Source: Luzula sylvatica
Lineage: Eukaryota > Streptophyta > Magnoliopsida > Poales > Juncaceae
Direction: 5' to 3'
DNA length: 64,000 bases
NCBI GenBank assembly: GCA_946800325.1
Contig: OX326956.1
Location: 21,674,356 to 21,738,355 of the forward strand
Made by a program: the position numbers and the translations under genes. The stretch's first letter is position 1. Each line of letters opens with the position of its first letter. The notes under the pieces were generated by a model that was not told where the DNA came from, ran no database searches, and saw nothing but the letters and a program-made list of their open reading frames with translations. This document shows positions 27,701 through 40,900 of the stretch, piece after piece.

Positions 27701-30700
27701 ACGTGTTTTTAGATCATTTGTATCATATCTTTTACTATATAACTTTTCACCAAATTTCACAAACACTAAGAAAGTTTGTTTTTCGATTCAAAACAAGATT
27801 TTATCGCTTTGAGGAGTTCAAATAACGTGTTTTTAGATCATTTGTATCGTATCTTTTACTATATAACTTTTCATCAAATATCACAAACACTAAGAAAGTT
27901 TGTTTTTCGATTCAAAACAAGATTTTAGCGCTTTGAGGAGTTCAAATAACGTGTTTTTAGATCATTTGTATCGTATCTTTTACTACAGAACTTTTCACCA
28001 AATTTCACAAACACTAATAAAGTTTGTTTTTCGATTCAAAACAAGATTTTAACGCTTTGAGGAGCTCACATAATGTGTTTTTAGATCATTTGTATTGTTA
28101 TCTTTTACTATGTAACTTTTCACCAAATTTCACAAACACTAAGAAAGTTTGTTTTTCGATTCAAAACAAGATTTTATCGCTTTGAGGAGTTCAAATAACG
28201 TGTTTTTAGATCATTTGTATCATATCTTTTACTACATAACTTTTCACCAAATTTCACAAACACTAAGAAAGTTTGTTTTTCGATTCAAAACAAGATTTTA
28301 ACGCTTTGAGTAGTTCAAATAACGTGTTTTTAGATCATTTGTATCGTATCTTTAACTACATACCTTTTCACCAAATTTCACAAACACTAAGAAAGTTTGT
28401 TTTTCGATTCAAAACAAGATTTTAACGCTTTGTGGAGCTCAAATGACTTGTTTTTAGATCATTTGTATCGTATCTTTTACTACGTAAATTTTCACCAAAT
28501 TTCACAAACACTAAGAAAGTTTGTTTTTCGATTCAAAACAAGATTTTAGCGCTTTGAGGAGTTCAAATAACATGTTTTTAGATCATTTGTATCGTATCTT
28601 TTACTACATAACTTTTCACAAAATATCACAAACATTACGAAAGTTTGATTTTCGATTCAAAACAAGATTTTAACGCTTTGAGGAGTTCAAATAACGTGTT
28701 TTTAGATCATTTGAATCGTATCTTTTACTACATAACTTTTCACCAAATTTCACAAACACTAAGAAAGTTTGTTTTTCGATTCAAAACAAGATTTTAACGC
28801 TTTGAGTAGTTCAAATAACGTGTTTTTAGATCATTTGTATCGTATCTTTTACTACATAACTTTTCACCAAATTTCACAAACACTAAGAAAGTTTGTTTTT
28901 CGATTCAAAACAAGATTTTAACGCTTTGAGGAGCTCAAATAACTTGTTTTTAGATCATTTGTATCGTATCTTTTACTACGTAACTTTTCACCAAATTTCA
29001 CAAACACTAAGAAAGTTTGTTTTTCGATTCAAAACAAGATTTTAGCGCTTTGAGGAGTTCGAATAACATGTTTTTAGATCATTTGTATCATATCTTTTAC
29101 TACATAACTTTTCACCAAATTTCACAAACATTACGAAAGTTTGTTTTTCGATTCAAAACAAGTTTTAACGCTTTGAGGAGTTCAAATAACGTGTTTTTAG
29201 ATCATTTGTATCGTATCTTCTACTACATAACTTTTCACCAAATTTCACAAACACTAAGAAAGTTTGTTTTTCGATTCAAAACAAGAATTTAGCGCTTTGA
29301 GGTGTTCAAATAACGTGTTTTTAGATCATTTGTATCGTATCTTTTACTACATAACTTTTCACCAAATTTCACAAACACAAATAAAGTTTGTTTTTCGATT
29401 CAAAACAAGATTTTAACGCTGTGAGGAGCTCAAATAACTTGTTTTTAGATCATTTGTATCGTATCTTTTACTACGTAATTTTTCACCAAATTTCACAAAC
29501 ACTAAGAAAGTTTGTTTTTCGATTCAAAACAAGATTTTAGTGCTTTGAGTAGTTCAAATAACGTGTTTTTAGATCATTTGTATCGTATCTTTAACTACAT
29601 AACTTTTCACCAAATTTCACAAACACTAAGAAAGTTTGTTTTTCGATTCAAAACAAGATTTTAACGCTTTGTGGAGCTCAAATGACTTGTTTTTAGATCA
29701 TTTGTATCGTATCTTTTACTACGTAAATTTTCACCAAATTTCACAAACACTAAGAAAGTTTGTTTTTCGATTCAAAACAAGATTTTAGCGCTTTGAGGAG
29801 TTCAAATAACATGTTTTTAGATCATTTGTATCGTATCTTTTACTACATAACTTTTCACAAAATATCAAAAACATTACGAAAGTTTGATTTTCGATTCAAA
29901 ACAAGATTTTAACGCTTTGAGGAGTTCAAATAACGTGTTTTTAGATCATTTGAATCGTATCTTTTACTACATAACTTTTCACCAAATTTCACAAACATTA
30001 CGAAAGTTTGTTTTTCGATTCAAAACAAGATTTTAACGCTTTGAGTAGTTCAAATAACGTGTTTTTAGATCATTTGTATCGTATCTTTTACTACATAACT
30101 TTTCACCAAATTTCACAAACACTAAGAAAGTTTGTTTTTCGATTCAAAACAAGATTTTAACGCTTTGAGCAGCTCAAATAACTTGTTTTTAGATCATTTG
30201 TATCGTATCTTTTACTACGTAACTTTTCACCAAATTTCACAAACACTAAGAAAGTTTGTTTTTCGATTCAAAACAAGATTTTAGCGCTTTGAGGAGTTCA
30301 AATAACATGTTTTTAGAACATTTGTATCATATCTTTTACTACATAACTTTTCACCAAATTTCACAAACATTACGAAAGTTTGTTTTTCGATTCAAAACAA
30401 GTTTTAACGCTTTGAGGAGTTCAAATAACGTGTTTTTAGATCATTTGTATCGTATCTTCTACTACATAACTTTTCACCAAATTTCACAAACACTAAGAAA
30501 GTTTGTTTTTCGATTCAAAACAAGATTTTAACGCTTTGTGGAGCTCAAATGACTTGTTTTTAGATCATTTGTATCGTATCTTTTACTACGTAAATTTTCA
30601 CCAAATTTCACAAACACTAAGAAAGTTTGTTTTTCGATTCAAAACAAGATTTTAGCGCTTTGAGGAGTTCAAATAACATGTTTTTAGATCATTTGTATCG

Positions 30701-32974
30701 TATCTTTTACTACATAACTTTTCACAAAATATCACAAACATTACGAAAGTTTGATTTTCGATTCAAAACAAGATTTTAACGCTTTGAGGAGTTCAAATAA
30801 CGTGTTTTTAGATCATTTGAATCGTATCTTTTACTACATAACTTTTCACCAAATTTCACAAACATTACGAAAGTTTGTTTTTCGATTCAAAACAAGATTT
30901 TAACGCTTTGAGTAGTTCAAATAACGTGTTTTTAGATCATTTGTATCGTATCTTTTACTACATAACTTTTCACCAAATTTAACAAACACTAAGAAAGTTT
31001 GTTTTTCGATTCAAAACAAGATTTTAACGCTTTGAGGAGCTCAAATAACTTGTTTTTAGATCATTTGTATCGTATCTTTTACTACATAACTTTTCACCAA
31101 ATTTCACAAACACTAAGAAAGTTTGTTTTTCGATTCAAAAGAAGCTTTGAACGTTTTGAGGAGCTCAAATAACGTGTTTTTAGATCATTTGTATCGTATC
31201 TTTTACTACATAACTTTTCACCAAATTTCACAAACACTAATAATATTTGTTTTTCGATTCAAAACAAGATTTTAATGCTTTGAGGAGCTCACATAACGTG
31301 TTTTTAGTTCATTTGTATCGTTTCTTTTTCTACGTAACTTTTCACCAAATTTCACAAACACTAAGAAAGTTTGTTTTTCGATTCAAAACAAGATTTTAGC
31401 GCTTTGAGGAGTTCCAATAACGTGTTTTTAGATCATTTGTATCGTATCTTTTACTACATAACTTTTCACCAAATTTTACAAACACTAAGAAAGTTTGTTT
31501 TTCGATTCAAAACAAGATTTTATCGCTTTGAGGAGTTCAAATAACGTGTTTTTAGATCATTTGTATCGTATCTTTTACTACGTAACTTTTCACCAAATTT
31601 CACAAACACTAATAATATTTGTTTTTCGATTCAAAACAAGATTTTAACGCTTTGAGGAGCTCACATCACGTGTTTTTAGTTCATTTGTATCGTGTCTTTT
31701 ACTACGTAACTTTTCACCAAATTTCACAAACACTAAGAAAGTTTGTTTTTCGATTCAAAACTAGATTTTAACGCCTTGAGGAGCTCAAATAACTTGTTTT
31801 TAGATCATTTGTATCGTATCTTTTACTACGTAACTTTTCACCAAATTTCACAAACACTAAGAAAGTCTGATTTTCGATTCATAACAAGATTTTAACGCTT
31901 TGGGGAGTTCAAATAACGTGTTTTTAGATCATTTGTATCGTATCTTTTACTACATAACTTTTCACCAAATTTCACAAACACTAATAAAGTTTGTTTTTCG
32001 ATTCAAAACAAGATTTTAATGCTTTGAGGAGCTCACATAACGTGTTTTTAGTTCATTTGTATCGTGTCTTTTACTACGTAACTTTTCACCAAACTTCACA
32101 AACACTAAGAAAGTTTGTTTTTCGATTCAAAACAAGATTTTATCGCTTTGAGGATTTCAAATAACGTGTTGTTAGATCATTTGTATCGTATCTTTTACTA
32201 CATAACTTTTCACCAAATTTCACAAACACTAAGAAAGTTTGTTTTTCGATTCAAAACAAGATTTTAACGCTTTGAGTAGTTCAAATAACGTGTTTTTAGA
32301 TAATTTGTATCGTATCTTTTACTACATAACTTTTCACCAAATTTCACAAACACTAAAAAAGTTTGTTTTTCGATTCAAACAAGATTTTAACGCTTTGTGG
32401 AGCTCAAATAACTTGTTTTTAGATCATTCGTATCGTATCTTTTACTACGTAACTTTTCACCAAATTTCACAAACACAAAGAAAGTTTGTTTTTCGATTCA
32501 AAACAAGATTTTAGCGCTTTGAGGAGTTCAAATAACATGTTTTTAGATCATTTGTATCATATCTTTTACTACATAACTTTTCACCAAATTTCACAAACAT
32601 TACGAAAGTTTGTTTTTCGATTCAAAACAAGATTTTAACGCTTTGAGGAGCTCACATAATGTGTTTTTAGATCATTTGTATTGTTATCTTTTACTATGTA
32701 ACTTTTCACCAAATTTCACAAACACTAAGAAAGTTTGTTTTTCGATTCAAAACAAGATTTTATCGCTTTGAGGAGTTCAAATAACGTGTTTTTAGATCAT
32801 TTGTATCGTATCTTTTACTACATAACTTTTCACCAAATTTCACAAACACTAAGAAAGTTTGTTTTTCGATTCAAAACAAGATTTTAACGCTTTGAGTAGT
32901 TCAAATAACGTGTTTTTAGATCATTTGTATCGTATCTTTAACTACATAACTTTTCACCAAATTTCACAAACACT
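24793..32974. repeat. Satellite super-repeat copy 4 (8182 bp)
   Basis: It begins at the fourth AAGAAATTTTG monomer. Its first part, to about 27440, reappears almost base for base 8182 bp downstream; the matched block starts before the copy boundary, near 23281. The later part (28.7-31.1 kb) matches copy 3 at a +7810 offset, for example 21207 to 29017 and 22446 to 30256. So this copy is a mosaic related to both neighbours. Confidence 0.75.
26033..26156. repeat. Chimaeric satellite monomer (GAATTTAGCG 5' half, CTTTAACTAC 3' half)
   Basis: The 5' half has the GAATTTAGCG and GAGGTGTTC variants that normally precede an AATAAAG/GCTGTGAGG monomer. The 3' half has the CTTTAAC variant that normally belongs to a GTAGTTC monomer and is followed, as here, by the GTGGAGCTCAAATGAC monomer. 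The intervening monomer is absent. The same chimaera is present at 34215-34338, exactly 8182 bp downstream, so the exchange came before that duplication. Confidence 0.65.
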
Positions 32975-34958
32975 AAGAAATTTTGTTTTTCGATTCAAAA
33001 CAAGATTTTAACGCTTTGTGGAGCTCAAATGACTTGTTTTTAGATCATTTGTATCGTATCTTTTACTACGTAACTTTTCACCAAATTTCACAAACACTAA
33101 GAAAGTTTGTTTTTCGATTCAAAACAAGATTTTTGCGCTTTGAGGAGTTCAAATAACATGTTTTTAGATCATTTGTATCGTATATTTTACTACATAACTT
33201 TTCACCAAATTTCACAAACATTACGAAAGTTTGTTTTTCGATTCAAAACAAGATTTTAACGCTTTGAGGAGTTCAAATAACGTGTTTTTAGATCATTTGT
33301 ATCGTATCTTCTACTACATAACTTTTCACCAAATTTCACAAACACTAAGAAAGTTTGTTTTTCGATTGAAAACAAGATTTTAGCGCTTTGAGGAGTTCAA
33401 ATAACAAGTTTTTAGATGATTTGTATCATATCTTTTACTACATAACTTTTCACCAAATTTCACAAACACTAAGAAAGTTTGTTTTTCGATTCAAAACAAG
33501 ATTTTAGCGCTTTGAGGAGTTCAAATAACTTGTTTTTAGATCATTTGTATCATATCTTTTACTACATAACCTTTCACCAAATTTCACAAACACTAAGAAA
33601 GTTTGTTTTTCGATTCAAAACAAGATTTTAACGCTTTGTGGAGCTCAAATGACTTGTTTTTAGATCATTTGTATCGTATCTTTTACTACGTAAATTTTCA
33701 CCAAATTTCACAAACACTAAGAAAGTTTGTTTTTCGATTCAAAACAAGATTTTAGCGCTTTGAGGAGTTCAAATAACATGTTTTTAGATCATTTGTATCG
33801 TATCTTTTACTACATAACTTTTCACAAAATATCACAAACATTACGAAAGTTTGATTTTCGATTCAAAACAAGATTTTAACGCTTTGAGGAGTTCAAATAA
33901 CGTGTTTTTAGATCATTTGAATCGTATCTTTTACTACATAACTTTTCACCAAATTTCACAAACACTAAGAAAGTTTGTTTTTCGATTCAAAACAAGATTT
34001 TAACGCTTTGAGTAGTTCAAATAACGTGTTTTTAGATCATTTGTATCGTATCTTTTACTACATAACTTTTCACCAAATTTCACAAACACTAAGAAAGTTT
34101 GTTTTTCGATTCAAAACAAAATTTTAACGCTTTGAGGAGCTCAAATAACTTGTTTTTAGATCATTTGTATCGTATCTTTTACTACGTAACTATTCACCAA
34201 ATTTCACAAACACTAAGAAAGTTTGTTTTTCGATTCAAAACAAGAATTTAGCGCTTTGAGGTGTTCAAATAACGTGTTTTTAGATCATTTGTATCGTATC
34301 TTTAACTACATAACTTTTCACCAAATTTCACAAACACTAAGAAAGTTTGTTTTTCGATTCAAAACAAGATTTTAACGCTTTGTGGAGCTCAAATGACTTG
34401 TTTTTAGATCATTTGTATCGTATCTTTTACTACGTAAATTTTCACCAAATTTCACAAACACTAAGAAAGTTTGTTTTTCGATTCAAAACAAGATTTTAGC
34501 GCTTTGAGGAGTTCAAATAACATGTTTTTAGATCATTTGTATCGTATCTTTTACTACATAACTTTTCACAAAATATCACAAACATTACGAAAGTTTGATT
34601 TTCGATTCAAAACAAGATTTTAACGCTTTGAGGAGTTCAAAAAACGTGTTTTTAGATCATTTGAATCGTATCTTTTACTACATAACTTTTCACCAAATTT
34701 CACAAACATTACGAAAGTTTGTTTTTCGATTCAAAACAAGATTTTAACGCTTTGAGTAGTTCAAATAACGTGTTTTTAGATCATTTGTATCGTATCTTTT
34801 ACTACATAACTTTTCACCAAATTTCACAAACACTAAGAAAGTTTGTTTTTCGATTCAAAACAAGATTTTAACGCTTTGAGGAGCTCAAATAACTTGTTTT
34901 TAGATCATTTGTATCGTATCTTCTACTACGTAACTTTTCACCAAATTTCACAAACACT
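32975..34958. repeat. Satellite super-repeat copy 5, truncated into the 18-mer array
   Basis: The fifth AAGAAATTTTG monomer opens 16 monomers that match 24793-26776 at +8182, including the chimaeric monomer at 34215-34338 and a GTTCAAAAAACGTG variant near 34640. The segment then continues directly into the first unit of the 2230-bp higher-order repeat. Confidence 0.75.
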
Positions 34959-37900
34959 AAGAAAGTTTGTTTTTCGATTCAAAACAAGATTTTAGCGCTT
35001 TGAGGAGTTCAAATAACATGTTTTTAGATCATTTGTATCATATCTTTTACTACATAACTTTTCACCAAATTTCACAAACATTACGAAAGTTTGTTTTTCG
35101 ATTCAAAACAAGTTTTAACGCTTTGAGGAGTTCAAATAACGTGTTTTTAGATCATTTGTATCGTATCTTCTACTACATAACTTTTCACCAAATTTCACAA
35201 ACACTAAGAAAGTTTGTTTTTCGATTCAAAACAAGAATTTAGCGCTTTGAGGTGTTCAAATAACGTGTTTTTAGATCATTTGTATCGTATCTTTTACTAC
35301 ATAACTTTTCACCAAATTTCACAAACACTAATAAAGTTTGTTTTTCGATTCAAAACAAGATTTTAACGCTGTGAGGAGCTCAAATAACTTGTTTTTAGAT
35401 CATTTGTATCGTATCTTTTACTACGTAATTTTTCACCAAATTTCACAAACACTAAGAAAGTTTGTTTTTCGATTCAAAACAAGATTTTAGCGCTTTGAGG
35501 AGTTCAAATAACATGTTTTTAGATCATTTGTATCGTATCTTTTACTACATAAATTTTCACCAAATTTCACAAACACTACGAAAGTTTGTTTTTCGATTCA
35601 AAACAAGATTTTAACGCTTTGAGGAGTCCAAATAACGTGTTTTTAGATCATTTGTATCGTATCTTTTACTACATAACTTTTCACCAAATTTCACAAACAC
35701 TAAGAAACTTTGTTTTTCGATTCAAAACAAGATTTTAACGCTTTGAGTAGTTCAAATAACGTGTTTTTAGATCATTTGTATCGTATCTTTTACTACATAA
35801 CTTTTCACCAAATTTCACAAACACTAAGAAAGTTTGTTTTTCGATTCAAAACAAAATTTTAACGCTTTGAGGAGCTCAAATAACTTGTTTTTAGATCATT
35901 TGTATCGTATCTTTTACTACGTAACTTTTCACCAAATTTCACAAACACTAAGAAAGTTTGTTTTTCGATTCAAAACAAGATTTTAGCGCTTTGAGGAGTT
36001 CAAATAACATGTTTTTAGATCATTTGTATCATATCTTTTACTACATAACTTTTCACCAAATTTCACAAACATTACGAAAGTTTGTTTTTCGATTCAAAAC
36101 AAGATTTTAACGCTTTGAGGAGTTCAAATAACGTGTTTTTAGATCATTTGTATCGTATCTTCTACTACATAACTTTTCACCAAATTTCACAAACACTAAG
36201 AAAGTTTGTTTTTCGATTCAAAACAAGAATTTAGCGCTTTGAGGTGTTCAAATAACGTGTTTTTAGATCATTTGTATCGTATCTTTTACTACATAACTTT
36301 TCACCAAATTTCACAAACACTAATAAAGTTTGTTTTTCGATTCAAAACAAGATTTTAACGCTGTGAGGAGCTCAAATAACTTGTGTTTTAGATCATTTGT
36401 ATCGTATCTTTTACTACGTAATTTTTCACCAAATTTCACAAACACTAAGAAAGTTTGTTTTTCGATTCAAAACAAGATTTTAGCGCTTTGAGTAGTTCAA
36501 ATAACGTGTTTTTAGATCATTTGTATCGTATCTTTAACTACATAACTTTTCACCAAATTTCACAAACACTAAGAAAGTTTGTTTTTCGATTCAAAACAAG
36601 ATTTTAACGCTTTGTGGAGCTCAAATGACTTGTTTTTAGATCATTTGTATCGTATCTTTTACTACGTAAATTTTCACCAAATTTCACAAACACTAAGAAA
36701 GTTTGTTTTTCGATTCAAAACAAGATTTTAGGGCTTTGAGGAGTTCAAATAACATGTTTTTAGATCATTTGTATCGTATCTTTTACTACATAACTTTTCA
36801 CAAAATATCACAAACATTACGAAAGTTTGATTTTCGATTCAAAACAAGATTTTAACGCTTTGAGGAGTTCAAATAACGTGTTTTTAGATCATTTGAATCG
36901 TATCTTTTACTACATAACTTTTCACCAAATTTCACAAACATTACGAAAGTTTGTTTTTCGATTCAAAACAAGATTTTAACGCTTTGAGTAGTTCAAATAA
37001 CGTGTTTTTAGATCATTTGTATCGTATCTTTTACTACATAACTTTTCACCAAATTTCACAAACACTAAGAAAGTTTGTTTTTCGATTCAAAACAAGATTT
37101 TAACGCTTTGAGGAGCTCAAATAACTTGTTTTTAGATCATTTGTATCGTATCTTTTACTACGTAACTTTTCACCAAATTTCACAAACACTAAGAAAGTTT
37201 GTTTTTCGATTCAAAACAAGATTTTAGCGCTTTGAGGAGTTCAAATAACATGTTTTTAGATCATTTGTATCATATCTTTTACTACATAACTTTTCACCAA
37301 ATTTCACAAACATTACGAAAGTTTGTTTTTCGATTCAAAACAAGTTTTAACGCTTTGAGGAGTTCAAATAACGTGTTTTTAGATCATTTGTATCGTATCT
37401 TCTACTACATAACTTTTCACCAAATTTCACAAACACTAAGAAAGTTTGTTTTTCGATTCAAAACAAGAATTTAGCGCTTTGAGGTGTTCAAATAACGTGT
37501 TTTTAGATCATTTGTATCGTATCTTTTACTACATAACTTTTCACCAAATTTCACAAACACTAATAAAGTTTGTTTTTCGATTCAAAACAAGATTTTAACG
37601 CTGTGAGGAGCTCAAATAACTTGTTTTTAGATCATTTGTATCGTATCTTTTACTACGTAATTTTTCACCAAATTTCACAAACACTAAGAAAGTTTGTTTT
37701 TCGATTCAAAACAAGATTTTAGCGCTTTGAGGAGTTCAAATAACATGTTTTTAGATCATTTTTATCGTATCTTTTACTACATAAATTTTCACCAAATTTC
37801 ACAAACACTACGAAAGTTTGTTTTTCGATTCAAAACAAGATTTTAACGCTTTGAGGAGTCCAAATAACGTGTTTTTAGATCATTTGTATCGTATCTTTTA

Positions 37901-40900
37901 CTACATAACTTTTCACCAAATTTCACAAACACTAAGAAACTTTGTTTTTCGATTCAAAACAAGATTTTAACGCTTTGAGTAGTTCAAATAACGTGTTTTT
38001 AGATCATTTGTATCGTATCTTTTACTACATAACTTTTCACCAAATTTCACAAACACTAAGAAAGTTTGTTTTTCGATTCAAAACAAAATTTTAACGCTTT
38101 GAGGAGCTCAAATAACTTGTTTTTAGATCATTTGTATCGTATCTTTTACTACGTAACTTTTCACCAAATTTCACAAACACTAAGAAAGTTTGTTTTTCGA
38201 TTCAAAACAAGATTTTAGCGCTTTGAGGAGTTCAAATAACATGTTTTTAGATCATTTGTATCATATCTTTTACTACATAACTTTTCACCAAATTTCACAA
38301 ACATTACGAAAGTTTGTTTTTCGATTCAAAACAAGTTTTAACGCTTTGAGGAGTTCAAATAACGTGTTTTTAGATCATTTGTATCGTATCTTCTACTACA
38401 TAACTTTTCACCAAATTTCACAAACACTAAGAAAGTTTGTTTTTCGATTCAAAACAAGAATTTAGCGCTTTGAGGTGTTCAAATAACGTGTTTTTAGATC
38501 ATTTGTATCGTATCTTTTACTACATAACTTTTCACCAAATTTCACAAACACTAATAAAGTTTGTTTTTCGATTCAAAACAAGATTTTAACGCTGTGAGGA
38601 GCTCAAATAACTTGTTTTTAGATCATTTGTATCGTATCTTTTACTACGTAATTTTTCACCAAATTTCACAAACACTAAGAAAGTTTGTTTTTCGATTCAA
38701 AACAAGATTTTAGCGCTTTGAGTAGTTCAAATAACGTGTTTTTAGATCATTTGTATCGTATCTTTAACTACATAACTTTTCACCAAATTTCACAAACACT
38801 AAGAAAGTTTGTTTTTCGATTCAAAACAAGATTTTAACGCTTTGTGGAGCTCAAATGACTTGTTTTTAGATCATTTGTATCGTATCTTTTACTACGTAAA
38901 TTTTCACCAAATTTCACAAACACTAAGAAAGTTTGTTTTTCGATTCAAAACAAGATTTTAGGGCTTTGAGGAGTTCAAATAACATGTTTTTAGATCATTT
39001 GTATCGTATCTTTTACTACATAACTTTTCACAAAATATCACAAACATTACGAAAGTTTGATTTTCGATTCAAAACAAGATTTTAACGCTTTGAGGAGTTC
39101 AAATAACGTGTTTTTAGATCATTTGAATCGTATCTTTTACTACATAACTTTTCACCAAATTTCACAAACATTACGAAAGTTTGTTTTTCGATTCAAAACA
39201 AGATTTTAACGCTTTGAGTAGTTCAAATAACGTGTTTTTAGATCATTTGTATCGTATCTTTTACTACATAACTTTTCACCAAATTTCACAAACACTAAGA
39301 AAGTTTGTTTTTCGATTCAAAACAAGATTTTAACGCTTTGAGGAGCTCAAATAACTTGTTTTTAGATCATTTGTATCGTATCTTTTACTACGTAACTTTT
39401 CACCAAATTTCACAAACACTAAGAAAGTTTGTTTTTCGATTCAAAACAAGATTTTAGCGCTTTGAGGAGTTCAAATAACATGTTTTTAGATCATTTGTAT
39501 CATATCTTTTACTACATAACTTTTCACCAAATTTCACAAACATTACGAAAGTTTGTTTTTCGATTCAAAACAAGTTTTAACGCTTTGAGGAGTTCAAATA
39601 ACGTGTTTTTAGATCATTTGTATCGTATCTTCTACTACATAACTTTTCACCAAATTTCACAAACACTAAGAAAGTTTGTTTTTCGATTCAAAACAAGAAT
39701 TTAGCGCTTTGAGGTGTTCAAATAACGTGTTTTTAGATCATTTGTATCGTATCTTTTACTACATAACTTTTCACCAAATTTCACAAACACTAATAAAGTT
39801 TGTTTTTCGATTCAAAACAAGATTTTAACGCTGTGAGGAGCTCAAATAACTTGTTTTTAGATCATTTGTATCGTATCTTTTACTACGTAATTTTTCACCA
39901 AATTTCACAAACACTAAGAAAGTTTGTTTTTCGATTCAAAACAAGATTTTAGCGCTTTGAGGAGTTCAAATAACATGTTTTTAGATCATTTGTATCGTAT
40001 CTTTTACTACATAAATTTTCACCAAATTTCACAAACACTACGAAAGTTTGTTTTTCGATTCAAAACAAGATTTTAACGCTTTGAGGAGTCCAAATAACGT
40101 GTTTTTAGATCATTTGTATCGTATCTTTTACTACATAACTTTTCACCAAATTTCACAAACACTAAGAAACTTTGTTTTTCGATTCAAAACAAGATTTTAA
40201 CGCTTTGAGTAGTTCAAATAACGTGTTTTTAGATCATTTGTATCGTATCTTTTACTACATAACTTTTCACCAAATTTCACAAACACTAAGAAAGTTTGTT
40301 TTTCGATTCAAAACAAAATTTTAACGCTTTGAGGAGCTCAAATAACTTGTTTTTAGATCATTTGTATCGTATCTTTTACTACGTAACTTTTCACCAAATT
40401 TCACAAACACTAAGAAAGTTTGTTTTTCGATTCAAAACAAGATTTTAGCGCTTTGAGGAGTTCAAATAACATGTTTTTAGATCATTTGTATCATATCTTT
40501 TACTACATAACTTTTCACCAAATTTCACAAACATTACGAAAGTTTGTTTTTCGATTCAAAACAAGTTTTAACGCTTTGAGGAGTTCAAATAACGTGTTTT
40601 TAGATCATTTGTATCGTATCTTCTACTACATAACTTTTCACCAAATTTCACAAACACTAAGAAAGTTTGTTTTTCGATTCAAAACAAGAATTTAGCGCTT
40701 TGAGGTGTTCAAATAACGTGTTTTTAGATCATTTGTATCGTATCTTTTACTACATAACTTTTCACCAAATTTCACAAACACTAATAAAGTTTGTTTTTCG
40801 ATTCAAAACAAGATTTTAACGCTGTGAGGAGCTCAAATAACTTGTTTTTAGATCATTTGTATCGTATCTTTTACTACGTAATTTTTCACCAAATTTCACA

